Source of the DNA: Roseomonas sp. KE2513
GTDB lineage: Bacteria; Pseudomonadota; Alphaproteobacteria; Acetobacterales; Acetobacteraceae
NCBI RefSeq assembly: GCF_016107305.1
Contig: NZ_RCVR01000022.1
Coordinates: 1 to 64,000, forward strand
Length of the DNA stretch: 64,000 nucleotides
Reading direction: 5' to 3'
A program made the translations under genes and the position numbers. Positions 37,088 to 45,821 of the stretch are shown here, piece after piece. Within the stretch, counting starts at the first letter, position 1. Each line of letters starts with the position of its first letter. The notes beneath the pieces were generated by a model. It was not told where the DNA came from, did no database searches, and was given only the letters and a program-made list of their open reading frames with translations.

Positions 37088-37938
37088 TTCGCCTCCTCGC
37101 CCTCGCCCTCCTCCTGCCCCTCGCGGCCCGCGCGCAGGGGACGCAGCCTCTCACCCCGGTGCCGGAAGCCCTGCGCGGCGCCTGGTTCGCGGGCGACTGC
37201 GCCTCCCCCGCGACCATGCTCGTCCTCTCGGCCCGCGCTGCTGCGCGCGCGCCGTCCGACGGGCCCGCCCGCCTGCTCCGCTTCACCGAGACGCGCTCGG
37301 CTGCCGGCTGGACCATCGGCACCGGCCGGGGCGCGGAGGCCCCGCGCCTCCTCCTCCGTGCGGCCGGCGACGCGCTGGAAACCGCCGAGCCCACCAACAA
37401 GACCCGCGACGACCGCCTGCCAGGCGATACCCCCGTCACCAGCTGGCGACGCTGCCCCGCCACCCCGCTTCCCTTCGCGGCCCAGGGCGAAGGCATCGCC
37501 TTCCTCGGCGCCATCGAGGTGCTGGAAGCCGCCTGCGGACCCGGCACCGGCCCTGGGGCTGGCAGCGTACCGGACTGCGCCGCCGCCATTATCCGGGTGG
37601 GCGACGTCTCCGGCGACAACCTCCTCGGCACGGCGGAACTCGCCCGCCTCTTCCGCGGTGCGGCCTGGCTGATCTCCATTCAGTCCGAAGCCACGCCGGA
37701 ACTCGCGGGCCTCGCCGGCGGCGCCGGCACCCTCGGCGGCCTGGCCGCGGCGAAGGTGGCCCTCGAAAGCCTCGACTACGACGGCGACGGCCGCCTCTCG
37801 GCCCGCGAACTCGCCCAGGACCGCACCACCCTCGCCACCACCGGCGATGCTCGCGGACGGCCGCTGGCTCTCGAACGCCTGTCCGAAGGCGTCTCGCTCC
37901 TGCGCGGGGTGATCGAGGGGCTGCTGGGGACGGAATAG
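37084..37938 (+). CDS. Secreted EF-hand protein
   Basis: This 284-residue protein has a signal peptide (1-18, cut after RAQ) and a C-terminal calcium-binding EF-hand, DYDGDGRLSARELAQD, with the full DxDxDG loop. A degenerate second loop, DVSGDNLLGTAELA, lies about 65 residues earlier. The N-terminal part contains paired Cys (GDCASP, RRCPATP). It starts inside the stop of the five-repeat gene (ATGA), so the two probably work together in the periplasm or on the surface. Function is unknown. Confidence 0.75.
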   Translation: MIRLLALALLLPLAARAQGTQPLTPVPEALRGAWFAGDCASPATMLVLSARAAARAPSDGPARLLRFTETRSAAGWTIGTGRGAEAPRLLLRAAGDALETAEPTNKTRDDRLPGDTPVTSWRRCPATPLPFAAQGEGIAFLGAIEVLEAACGPGTGPGAGSVPDCAAAIIRVGDVSGDNLLGTAELARLFRGAAWLISIQSEATPELAGLAGGAGTLGGLAAAKVALESLDYDGDGRLSARELAQDRTTLATTGDARGRPLALERLSEGVSLLRGVIEGLLGTE

Positions 37939-37965
37939 CGCCCGGCTTTCGGCGGGTAGCGCTTG

Positions 37966-38228
37966 TGCCTCCGGGGAGAGGAAGAAGGAATTCTTCCTCT
38001 CCCCGTACCCCTCGCCATCATCTTCTTTTATCAGTTTGGAACACTTGGCGGCCGGTGCGCCTCGGGTCGTGGACCCGAGGCGACTGCACGCGCAGGAAGG
38101 GCGCCCGCAAAGGGAACCAGCCTCAGATCACCGCATCCGCGCCAGCCAGACGCAGGTCCAGGGTTGGACCTATAGGTCCAACCAGGCTGGTCCGGAGAGG
38201 GCAGCGCCCTCTCCGGGGGCCGCGAGCG
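37966..38228 (+). repeat. Composite four-hairpin intergenic element, copy G
   Basis: Copy G separates the converging EF-hand and NUDIX genes. H1 has perfect 14-bp arms (37973-37986, 37991-38004), followed by a T-rich tract. H2 has perfect 11-bp arms (38058-38068, 38072-38082). H3 is replaced by a perfect 22-nt palindrome at 38162-38183 (arm ggttggacct) of different sequence. H4 has perfect 10-bp arms (38192-38201, 38207-38216). The H2-H3 linker is about 80 nt, twice that of copy B. Confidence 0.88.
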
Positions 38229-38234
38229 GCGTCT

Positions 38235-38771
38235 TCAGACCAGTCCCTTCAACCGCAGCAGCCCGAAGGCGGCCATGCTCATCGCGTCGCGGATCACGCC
38301 GTCGCGCAGCATGGCTTCGAGTTCCGCCATCGGGAAATCCCGGCAGATAAGGTCCTGCTCCGTCGCTTCGCGGGAGGTCTCGCCGCGCGTCAGTTCGGTT
38401 GCCAGGAAGACGTGGCCGCGCTGGTTGCAGTAGCCGGCGCCCTGAAACATCTCCCCGGCATAGGTCATGCGCCCGGCGACGAGGCCGGTCTCCTCGCGCA
38501 GTTCCCCGGCGGCAATGGCGGCCGGGTCGGTGCCGGGGCGGGTTTCCCACATGCCCATGACGAATTCCCACAGGCGCTCGCGCACGGGATAGCGGTACTG
38601 CTCGACGAGCGTCACGCGGCCGTCCTGCACGGGCACCACCACCACGAAGTCCGAGCGCTCGACGACGCCGTAGAGGCCCTGGCTGCCGTCGGCGCGGCGG
38701 ATGATGTCCTCGCGCACGCGCGTCCAGGGGTTCTCGTAGGTGATGCGCGTCGAAAGCGTCTCGATGGTCAC
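38235..38771 (-). CDS. NUDIX hydrolase (ADP-ribose pyrophosphatase-like)
   Basis: This 178-residue protein has a NUDIX fold related to ADP-ribose pyrophosphatases: VVVVPVQDGRVTLVEQYRYP, WEFVMGMWE, and a NUDIX box ending AAGELREETGLVAG, where Gly replaces the usual first Arg of REUxEExGU. It starts with GTG at 38771 overlapping the fabG stop by 4 nt, so it is the last gene of the lipid/polyene operon. A link to that pathway is not evident; it may be a passenger. Confidence 0.8.
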   Translation of the reverse strand: MTIETLSTRITYENPWTRVREDIIRRADGSQGLYGVVERSDFVVVVPVQDGRVTLVEQYRYPVRERLWEFVMGMWETRPGTDPAAIAAGELREETGLVAGRMTYAGEMFQGAGYCNQRGHVFLATELTRGETSREATEQDLICRDFPMAELEAMLRDGVIRDAMSMAAFGLLRLKGLV

Positions 38772-39484
38772 GCCATTCCCCCGTTGATCGAGATGACCTG
38801 CCCGGTGATGTAGGCCGCGCGATCGGAGGCGAGGAAGGCCACCAGCTCCGCCACCTCCTCCGGGCGGCCGGCCCGGCGGGCGGGCACCATCGCGCGGATC
38901 TGTTCCTTGGTGAACGCCTCCGCCGCGGGGCTCTCGATCAGGCCGGGGGCGACGGCGTTCACCGTCACCCCGCGTGGCGCGCACTCCATCGACAGCGACT
39001 TCACCGCGCCGTGCAGCCCGGCCTTGGCCGCGGCGTAGTTCGCCTGGCCCCGGTTGCCCATGACGCCAGAGACGGAGGAGATGGCGACGATCCGCCCGCG
39101 GCGCGTGCCGATCATCGGCAGCAGCAACGGCTGCACGAGGTGGAAGAAGCCGTTCAGCGACACGTCCACCACGGAATGCCACTGGCGCGCGGACATGCCG
39201 GCCATCGGCGCGTCGTCATGCGTGCCGGCGTTGTGCACCACGGCCTGAATGGCGCCGCCCTCCAGCAGCCGCGCGAGAGCGGCCTCGCAGGCAGCGGCGT
39301 CCGTCAGGTTGAAGGCCACGGCCTCCGCGCTGCCGCCGGCCGCCGCGATCTCCGCCGCGACGGTGCGCGCCCGCTCCGGGTTGCCGCTGCCGTGGACGAT
39401 AACATGATGCCCGTCCCGCGCCAGCGCACGGGAGATGGCGGCGCCGATCGGGCTCGCGCCGCCGCTGACAAGCGCGCGGATCAT
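38768..39484 (-). CDS. 3-oxoacyl-ACP reductase, FabG/ApeQ-like
   Basis: This 238-residue SDR reduces the beta-keto group of ACP-bound chains. The cofactor loop is VSGGASPIGAAISRAL (a GxSxxG variant), catalytic Ser is in AISSVSG and Tyr/Lys in NYAAAKAG, and the C-terminus ends in SINGGMA. It sits between two hotdog/ketosynthase genes and NUDIX with 4-nt overlaps, matching the FabG-like reductase of aryl-polyene-type clusters. Confidence 0.9.
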   Translation of the reverse strand: MIRALVSGGASPIGAAISRALARDGHHVIVHGSGNPERARTVAAEIAAAGGSAEAVAFNLTDAAACEAALARLLEGGAIQAVVHNAGTHDDAPMAGMSARQWHSVVDVSLNGFFHLVQPLLLPMIGTRRGRIVAISSVSGVMGNRGQANYAAAKAGLHGAVKSLSMECAPRGVTVNAVAPGLIESPAAEAFTKEQIRAMVPARRAGRPEEVAELVAFLASDRAAYITGQVISINGGMA

Positions 39485-39891
39485 GCGGCCTCCGGGATAA
39501 TGATGGCCGCCTGACCCGAGAGCAGCGCCTCACCCTCGGCCGAGACCTCGAAGGCGTAGACGAAGCCGCGCGCGGCGCGCGACAGCGCGCGCGCCTCCAC
39601 GCGCAGGTCCGCCACGATGCTGTCCAGCCGCGCGACGCGGAGCGAGACGCCGCGCAGGCTCGCGAGATAGCCCGCTGCCTGCGCCGCCCCGTCGCCCGTC
39701 AGCGCCCCGTGCGCGGCCATGGCCTGCAGGGCGTACTCCACGCCGCAAACGGCGGGCAGCATCCCGTCCCGCCGCAGCGGGTTCGCGGGGTCACGGTGCG
39801 AGACGGCGGCGCAAAGAATCGAATCGGCGTCGTGCGACAGCACGCGATCCAGCAGCCGCATCGCGCCGGCATGCGGCACCTGCGGCGTCAC
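39481..39891 (-). CDS. Hotdog-fold 3-hydroxyacyl-ACP dehydratase, ApeP-like
   Basis: This 136-residue protein has the hotdog pattern of ApeP-type dehydratases: PHAGAMRLLDRVLSHDADS, then GVEYALQAMAAHGAL and a C-terminal beta half. PHAGAM-LLDRV corresponds to the FabZ-like active-site His region. It would dehydrate 3-hydroxyacyl-ACP to the enoyl form. It overlaps both neighbours by 4 nt. Confidence 0.78.
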   Translation of the reverse strand: MTPQVPHAGAMRLLDRVLSHDADSILCAAVSHRDPANPLRRDGMLPAVCGVEYALQAMAAHGALTGDGAAQAAGYLASLRGVSLRVARLDSIVADLRVEARALSRAARGFVYAFEVSAEGEALLSGQAAIIIPEAA

Positions 39892-40658
39892 GCGCCGACC
39901 TCAAGCACCACCGCGCCGCCATCGGCGAGCGGCAGCGCGATTCGTGCCGCGCGGCCCGCCGCGAGCGCGCGCAGCAGCGGCAGGGAGCGCGCGGCGGGAT
40001 TGCCCCGCGCCAGCCCTTCCATCTCACCGGCGGGCGTCACCTCCGCATCCGGCGCCAACTCGACCGAGAGCGGCACGCCACCCTCCGGCACCAGCACCAG
40101 CGCCACGGCGAAGGGCGCGTCGGTGGGGCGCTTGGCGTCAAGCGGCGGCGCGAGCGGCGCGTCATAGGCGCAGAACAGCACCGGCACGCCCCTCGCCACC
40201 ACGGAGGCCACCGCCTGCACCAGCCCCGTCGCGAAGCTGTCGTCATGCCCGCCGAGGCTCACCGAGGCGCGGGTCGAGCCCATGGCGATGCCCCAGTATC
40301 CCGCGGCCGCGTTGTGCACGGAGTTGTGGAACTGCGTCGGCGAGATCGCCCCGTCCGGCACTGTCAGCGCCTCAAGGATCGAGCCGACGACCGCGCCATC
40401 GCCGTTGGAGGAGGCGAAGACCGTCTCCAGCTCCGCCGCCGGCAGCCCCGATCCGGCCGCTGCCTCGCCCGCTGCGGCGAGGGCGAGCCGCACGGAGGGA
40501 CTGGTGCGCCGCCGCTCGGTCGGCGGCAGCGCGACCGGCGGCGGCAGGGCGACGGGCGCGGGTTCCCAGGGCACCCCGCCCGCGAGCACCGCGCGGCTCG
40601 CCTCCCAACTGGGCAAGCCGGGGCCGAGCAGACCAATACCGGCGATGTCGCACCTCAT
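39888..40658 (-). CDS. Beta-ketoacyl synthase N-terminal-like protein
   Basis: This 256-residue protein matches the 'ketoacyl synthase N' type proteins of aryl-polyene clusters: an N-terminal thiolase half only (CDIAGIGLLGPG, then FASSNGDGAVVGSILEAL and FHNSVHNAAAGYWGIAMG). The usual catalytic Cys position has no TACTSG-like motif, so it may act as a partner or chain-length subunit to the full synthase encoded upstream. ATG 40658 gives the family length. Confidence 0.75.
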   Translation of the reverse strand: MRCDIAGIGLLGPGLPSWEASRAVLAGGVPWEPAPVALPPPVALPPTERRRTSPSVRLALAAAGEAAAGSGLPAAELETVFASSNGDGAVVGSILEALTVPDGAISPTQFHNSVHNAAAGYWGIAMGSTRASVSLGGHDDSFATGLVQAVASVVARGVPVLFCAYDAPLAPPLDAKRPTDAPFAVALVLVPEGGVPLSVELAPDAEVTPAGEMEGLARGNPAARSLPLLRALAAGRAARIALPLADGGAVVLEVGA

Positions 40659-40687
40659 CGGGCGCCCAGGCCCCTCGCGCTTGCCGG

Positions 40688-41878
40688 TCACGCCCGACCC
40701 ATCACCAGCGCGAGGTTGCTGCCGCCGAAGCCGAAGGAATTGCTCAGCACCCGCTCTACCGGCGCGGCACGATTCTTCACGGCCAGATCCACGCCGAACT
40801 CCGGGTCGGGCGTCTCGACGCCGAGGCAGCCCGGCACCAGCCCGTCCTCCACGCAGATCGAGGCGATCACCGCCTCCAGCGCGCCCGAGGCCCCGAGCGT
40901 GTGCCCCGACCATCCCTTGGTGGAGGAGCAGGGCACACGGTCCGCGAAGAGCGCGCGGATGGCATTCCCCTCCATCGCGTCGTTCGCCCGCGTGCCGGTG
41001 CCGTGCATGTTCACGTAGTCGACGGGCGCGTCCCCCGCCGCGTCCAGCGCGGCGCGCATGGCGGCGATGGCGCCCAGCCCCTCCGGATGGGGGGAGGACA
41101 TGTGGTGCCCGTCCGCGCTCGCCCCGGCGCCGAGGAGCGCCAGGCTGCCGGGCGCGGCGTCCCCGGCCCGCACCAGCAGCACGAGGCCCGCGGCCTCGCC
41201 GATCGAAATCCCGTCCCGGTCCGCGGCGCAGGGCCGGCAGGCGCCGCGCGAGAGCAGCTCCAGCGCGCGGAAGCCGTGCAGCGTCATGCGGCAGAGCGTG
41301 TCCACGCCCCCCACCACCGCCGCGTCACAGAGGCCGGCGGCGATCATCACCTGCGCCTCCAGGAAGCTCCGCGCGCCCGAGGTGCAGGCGGTGGAAATCG
41401 AGACCGCCGGTCCCGAGAGACCGAGGCGCGCGCGGACGTAGCGCGGCAGCGCGTGCAGGTCGTGGGTGTGGGTAAAGTCGAACTCCGTCGGCAGCGCGCC
41501 GTCCTCGCCACGCCGAGCATAGGCCGCCTCGGTTTCGGCGATGCCCGCGGTGCTGGTGCCGAGCACCACGGCCACGCGATGCGCGCCGTAGTGATCCGCC
41601 GCCGCTGCCACCGCCTCGGCGAAGCCGTCCGTCCCCAGCGCCAGCTCCGCCAGCCGGTTGTTGCGGCAGGCATAGCGGGTCAGCGCCTCCGGCAGCGCGA
41701 CCTCCTCCAGCCCCGGCACGCGCCCGGTCCAGATCCCCTCCGGCATGCCTGGCAGGTCGCAGGGCGCGAGGCCTCCGCGACGGGCGTGCAGCGCCTCGCG
41801 CGTCGCCGCCAGGCCAGTGCCCATGGCACTGACGGCACTGCGGGCGGCGAGGGCGAGAGGGGGAAGCATCAATGACAT
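40688..41878 (-). CDS. Beta-ketoacyl-ACP synthase
   Basis: This 396-residue condensing enzyme has the complete catalytic triad: Cys in ISTACTSGARSF, His in NMHGTGTRAND and His in WSGHTLGASGA, followed by NSFGFGGSN near the C-terminus. It elongates an acyl or aryl primer with malonyl-ACP. It is the only catalytically complete ketosynthase in the operon. 86 bp separate its start from the MMPL gene stop. Confidence 0.9.
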   Translation of the reverse strand: MSLMLPPLALAARSAVSAMGTGLAATREALHARRGGLAPCDLPGMPEGIWTGRVPGLEEVALPEALTRYACRNNRLAELALGTDGFAEAVAAAADHYGAHRVAVVLGTSTAGIAETEAAYARRGEDGALPTEFDFTHTHDLHALPRYVRARLGLSGPAVSISTACTSGARSFLEAQVMIAAGLCDAAVVGGVDTLCRMTLHGFRALELLSRGACRPCAADRDGISIGEAAGLVLLVRAGDAAPGSLALLGAGASADGHHMSSPHPEGLGAIAAMRAALDAAGDAPVDYVNMHGTGTRANDAMEGNAIRALFADRVPCSSTKGWSGHTLGASGALEAVIASICVEDGLVPGCLGVETPDPEFGVDLAVKNRAAPVERVLSNSFGFGGSNLALVMGRA

Positions 41879-41964
41879 CTGAAGGCTCTATCGCATCGGG
41901 CAAGCCCGCTGTGCAGCGGGGCAGAGGTTGAATTTCATCCCGCGGGCACGGCCGCAAGAGCGTT

Positions 41965-44313
41965 TCACGGGATGGATCGCCCTGCGTGGGGCGCCAACCC
42001 GAGCGCCAACAGGAAGGCCGCCGCCACCCCTACCGAGACCGTCAGCCCGATCCCGTGCAGCACCGGCGTGGCGCAGAGCGCCAGCATCCCGAAGGTGAGC
42101 AGCGTCGTCACCGTGCAGGTGAGCACGGCGGCCAGGGTGCGCGCGGCCTCCGCCAAATCGGGCTCCGCCCGGCCGAGGAAGAGGGCGTAATCCAATCCGA
42201 CGCCGGCCATCAGCAGCAGCGCCACGAGGTGAAAGGGCGTCAGCCGCTCCCCCGCCGCCGAGAGGACCGCCAGCACCACCAGCACCGCGCCCGCGATGGG
42301 CGCCGCCCGCAGCAGGGCGGGCAGAGGGCCGCGCAGCCCCGCCGCCAGCAGCGCCAGCACGGCCAGGGCGCCCACCCCGCACCAGAGGAGCGCGCCGCGC
42401 GTGGTGGCGGCGATCATCCCCTCCGTCTCGCCCTTCACGTCCACGAAGAGGATCCCGGGGTTGCCCAGCCCGGCCACCGCCGCCCGCACCGAACCCGCAT
42501 CGGCGACGCCCGAAAGCAGCCCGAGGCCCTGCCACCCCTGCCCCCGCCGCGACAGCATCGGCGAGAGGCGGGCCGAGATCAGCGGCGCCGCCGCCAGCGC
42601 ATCCAGGTCCAGCAACGGCAGGGTCCGGCTCTCCTCCACCGCCGCCAGGAAGGAAGCGAAGGCCTCGGGGCGGAAGGGAAGCCCCGCCATGGCCTCGGCG
42701 AGCCGCGCTGAGAGAACCTCCGGCGCCGGCATCGCCGCCTGGCGTGCTTCCTGCGCGGCGCGGCTCGGCAGGTAGCGGCTGGGCAGGTCCAGCCCGCCCA
42801 ACCTTCCATCGGCCAGCAGGGGCGCCAAGGCCTCGCCCACCCGCTCGGAGGCACGGAGCACCGCCTCCTCGCTCCGCCCGCTCAGGGCCACGAGGTGCCG
42901 CACGTCGGGTGCGCCGAGCTGGGCGCGGAGTTCCCCGTCGAGATTCCGCTCCGTCTCCGGTACCGGGCTCAGCCGGGCGATGTCGTCCTCCCAGCGCGGG
43001 AGGCCCGCGGCCGCCAGCCATGCCACCGACAGCGCCATCACACCCCAGGCCAGGGGGCGCCGCCCGCGCAACCGGCCCAGAGCCTGCAGGACGAGCGCCG
43101 GCAGCGGCCGCGCCACTACGGACTCCGAGGACAGCAGCCGCGGCAGCCCCCAGCGCGTGACCGCCACCCCCACCAGCAGCCCCGCCGCGCCGAAAAGCCC
43201 GAGCTGCGCGAGGCCGGGAAAGCCCGAGGCCATCATCGCCACCAGCCCCATCGCCGCCGCCCCGGCAGCCAGCCGCAGCGTCGGCCAGATCCGCCGCGCG
43301 GCCGCCCCCAGCGCTTCCCCAGGCCGGCGGCCCGTCAGCAGCAGGATGGGATAATCCACAGCGACGCCCAGCATCGTCACCCCGAAGCCCAGCGCCGCCC
43401 CCTGCACCCGGCCGAAGACGAGCGCGACGGCCATTGCCCCCGCGAGGCTGCCCGCCAGCAGCGGCACCCCCGCCGCCAGCAGCATCGCGCCCGAGCGGTA
43501 GCGCCAGACGAGGAAGCCCAGCAGCAGCGCGCCCGAGAGGATCGAGACCCGCTCCACATCCGCCTTCACCGCCGCGGCCGCGCTGGCGGCAAAGACGCCG
43601 GGCCCGGAGAGCAGCAGCCGCACCCCCTTCGGCCCGGCGGCGGCGAAGGCGGCGCGCACGGTCTCGGAGGCCTCCCGCTGCCCCTCCATGTCCGTCCCCG
43701 CGGCCCGGCTGCGCGCCACCAGCAGCGCGCGCGGCGGCCCCTCGCCGCCCGCGAACCAGGCGCCGTCCTTCATCGTCACGGTGCTGCCGCCGAGCCAGCC
43801 GCGCAGCATCTCCAGGAACACCCCCGTGGGGTCGGCGAAGCCAAGGCGCGAGAGCACGTTCGAGAGGGAGGAGCGCAGTCCGTCCAGCAGCGCCTCCAGC
43901 CCCCGCCGCAGCGCCGGCACCTCGAAAATCCCCTGAGCGGGGGAGAGGAGATAGCGGTAGCGGAACAGCAGCGCCTGCTCTCCTTCCGTCAGGTCGCCGG
44001 TGCCGTTGCCGACGAAGGCGAAGAGCCCACCGTCGCGCAGCGCGGCACCCATCGACTTCGAGACGCGCGCGAGCTCCGGCACCTCGGCCCCTTCAAGCCC
44101 GACCAGCAGCAGCGTCGCCGCCGCGCCGTCGCGCAGTTCGCCCAGCAGGAAGGCGGCCTCGGGCGTCGCGGCGGGGGGAAGGAAATCCGCCATGTCCGTG
44201 CGGATCTCGACCAGCCGGAACAAGGCGGCGCCGAGCAGGGCGAGAAGCAGCAGCGCGACGGCCGGGCGCAGGGCAGCCCGGCCGCGGGCGGCAACCGTGG
44301 AAGGATCGGTCAC
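41965..44313 (-). CDS. MMPL/RND-family lipid exporter
   Basis: This 782-residue inner-membrane protein has the RND/MMPL architecture: an N-terminal helix (LLLLALLGAALFRLVEI), a large periplasmic loop with ADFLPPAATPE, five helices, a second loop after LPRWEDDIARLSPVPE, and five more helices with GVGLDYALFLGRAE. Such proteins export lipids and occur in aryl-polyene clusters. It overlaps the acyltransferase-LolA gene by 4 nt, so it likely passes its cargo towards the LolA-like domain. Confidence 0.85.
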   Translation of the reverse strand: MTDPSTVAARGRAALRPAVALLLLALLGAALFRLVEIRTDMADFLPPAATPEAAFLLGELRDGAAATLLLVGLEGAEVPELARVSKSMGAALRDGGLFAFVGNGTGDLTEGEQALLFRYRYLLSPAQGIFEVPALRRGLEALLDGLRSSLSNVLSRLGFADPTGVFLEMLRGWLGGSTVTMKDGAWFAGGEGPPRALLVARSRAAGTDMEGQREASETVRAAFAAAGPKGVRLLLSGPGVFAASAAAAVKADVERVSILSGALLLGFLVWRYRSGAMLLAAGVPLLAGSLAGAMAVALVFGRVQGAALGFGVTMLGVAVDYPILLLTGRRPGEALGAAARRIWPTLRLAAGAAAMGLVAMMASGFPGLAQLGLFGAAGLLVGVAVTRWGLPRLLSSESVVARPLPALVLQALGRLRGRRPLAWGVMALSVAWLAAAGLPRWEDDIARLSPVPETERNLDGELRAQLGAPDVRHLVALSGRSEEAVLRASERVGEALAPLLADGRLGGLDLPSRYLPSRAAQEARQAAMPAPEVLSARLAEAMAGLPFRPEAFASFLAAVEESRTLPLLDLDALAAAPLISARLSPMLSRRGQGWQGLGLLSGVADAGSVRAAVAGLGNPGILFVDVKGETEGMIAATTRGALLWCGVGALAVLALLAAGLRGPLPALLRAAPIAGAVLVVLAVLSAAGERLTPFHLVALLLMAGVGLDYALFLGRAEPDLAEAARTLAAVLTCTVTTLLTFGMLALCATPVLHGIGLTVSVGVAAAFLLALGLAPHAGRSIP

Positions 44314-45821
44314 GAGCGCGGCGTGACCCGCATGACCGAGGATTCGTTCCCCACCGTCTGGAACCAGCGGATGCCGCCCCCGGTGCCGCGAATCTCCACC
44401 CGCTGCACCACGGCGCGCACCCGGACCGAGAGAGGGTGCAGCACGATGGTCCAGGCGGGCAGCGCGCCCTCGAAGGACACCTGGTAGAAGCGGCGCAGCG
44501 TCACGAGGTCCCCGGCGAGGGTGGAGCGGATCGCCTCCACCAGCGCCCGCACCTCTGGCGCCTGGTCGAGGTTCACCTCCTGCCGTTCCCCGCGCGAGGG
44601 GCGCTCGTAGACCAGCCGGTCCCCGCTCACGACCACCCGCTCCTGGAAGGGCTCGGCCACCCGCTTCTCGAGGGTGGAGGGCGCCTGCCAGAGAAGCGTG
44701 CCGCTGCTCGGCAGGGTGTCGGCCAGCCCCGCGATCTCCTTTGTCTCGACGAAATCAGCCTCGGTCCGCCGCACGGCGGCCAGGGCGGCCATCACCGCCT
44801 CCAGCCCGCCCTCCTGCGCGGCGGCGGGAAGGGCCAGCAGGGGCATGGTCAGCACCGCGCGCCGGGCGACGGCCGGCGCCGGCTGCGTCGCGGCCTCCGA
44901 AGCCAGGGCTGGGGCGGGGGCCGGGGCGCCCATCTCCTCCCAGAAGTCGTAGAAGTTGAACCAGTTCGCCGGGTGCTCCCGCGCCACCTCCTCCAGCCGG
45001 GCGGCGTAGCGCAGCACCGAGTCCCGCAGGTCCGCCTCGCGTGCCGAGCGCCGCAGCACCACCCGTTCGGCGAATTCCTCGAAGCGGATCTCGTAGCGCC
45101 GCGGGCCGCGCCAGATGCCGAAGGCGAGCATCACAGGCGCCCCCAGCACGGCCGCGAGGATATGCGGCCCCGCCGGCAGCGGCGCCGTGGCGCCGAGGAA
45201 GGGCACCGGCACCACCCGGTCCTCCCCCACCGCCGGGCGGCGGTCGGCCAGGATGCCCACCAGCCCCCCGCGATCAAGGCACTCCTTCGCGCGCAGCATC
45301 GAATCGGGACGGCCGAGGGCCACCACCCGCTCCGCCTTCTCGGGCGAGAGGGCGCTGAAGACGGCGTTGGCGAGGCGCGCGTTGGCCTCGTACATGAAGG
45401 CCATCACCTCCACCGGGCAGCCGCGGTCGGCCAGGGCGCGCATCGCCTCGAAGGAGCCGAGATGCGCGCCGAGCAGCACGCAGCCGCGCCCGGCCGCGAT
45501 ATGCGCGTCCAGCGCCTCCAGCCCGGTGACCGTGATCCTGAAGCCCGCCGTGCGGCCCTGGAGGAGGTAGACCCGGTCCAGCATCGTCGCGGCAAAGGCG
45601 AAATAGGGGCGCCAGAGGTCGGGCCAGCCAGGCTCGCGCCCCAGCGCCCGCCGCTGGAAGCGCCGCACCGCCTCCCGCTGGTGCGCGGGGGCTGAGAACA
45701 TGAACCAGGCCGTCACCGGGTAGAGCAGCGCGTGGGAGAAGCGCCAGCCCATGCGCCGCGCGATCCAGGCCATCAGCCGCAGCGCTGCCCCGCCCCGCTC
45801 GCGCTCGCGCGTCCAGCTCAT
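44310..45821 (-). CDS. LpxL-like acyltransferase fused to LolA-like domain
   Basis: This 503-residue protein joins two functions usually encoded by separate genes in aryl-polyene clusters. Residues 1-295 are a lysophospholipid acyltransferase of the LpxL/HtrB type with the HxxxxE motif HLGSFE (His 120, Glu 125) and ADRRPAVGED. After a Pro/Ala linker, residues 320-335 (RRAVLTMPLLALPAAA) look like a signal peptide, and 338-503 match LolA-like lipoprotein carriers (TEADFVETKEIAGL, GTLLWQAPSTLEKR). The frame is unbroken. An internal restart near residue 298, preceded by GGGAGGAG, could also give separate LolA. Confidence 0.8.
   Translation of the reverse strand: MSWTRERERGGAALRLMAWIARRMGWRFSHALLYPVTAWFMFSAPAHQREAVRRFQRRALGREPGWPDLWRPYFAFAATMLDRVYLLQGRTAGFRITVTGLEALDAHIAAGRGCVLLGAHLGSFEAMRALADRGCPVEVMAFMYEANARLANAVFSALSPEKAERVVALGRPDSMLRAKECLDRGGLVGILADRRPAVGEDRVVPVPFLGATAPLPAGPHILAAVLGAPVMLAFGIWRGPRRYEIRFEEFAERVVLRRSAREADLRDSVLRYAARLEEVAREHPANWFNFYDFWEEMGAPAPAPALASEAATQPAPAVARRAVLTMPLLALPAAAQEGGLEAVMAALAAVRRTEADFVETKEIAGLADTLPSSGTLLWQAPSTLEKRVAEPFQERVVVSGDRLVYERPSRGERQEVNLDQAPEVRALVEAIRSTLAGDLVTLRRFYQVSFEGALPAWTIVLHPLSVRVRAVVQRVEIRGTGGGIRWFQTVGNESSVMRVTPRS

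Noticed and set aside
6653-38228. The seven hairpin elements as CRISPR or insertion sequences
   Set aside because: There are no evenly spaced identical repeats with unique spacers, no transposase frame and no visible target duplications.
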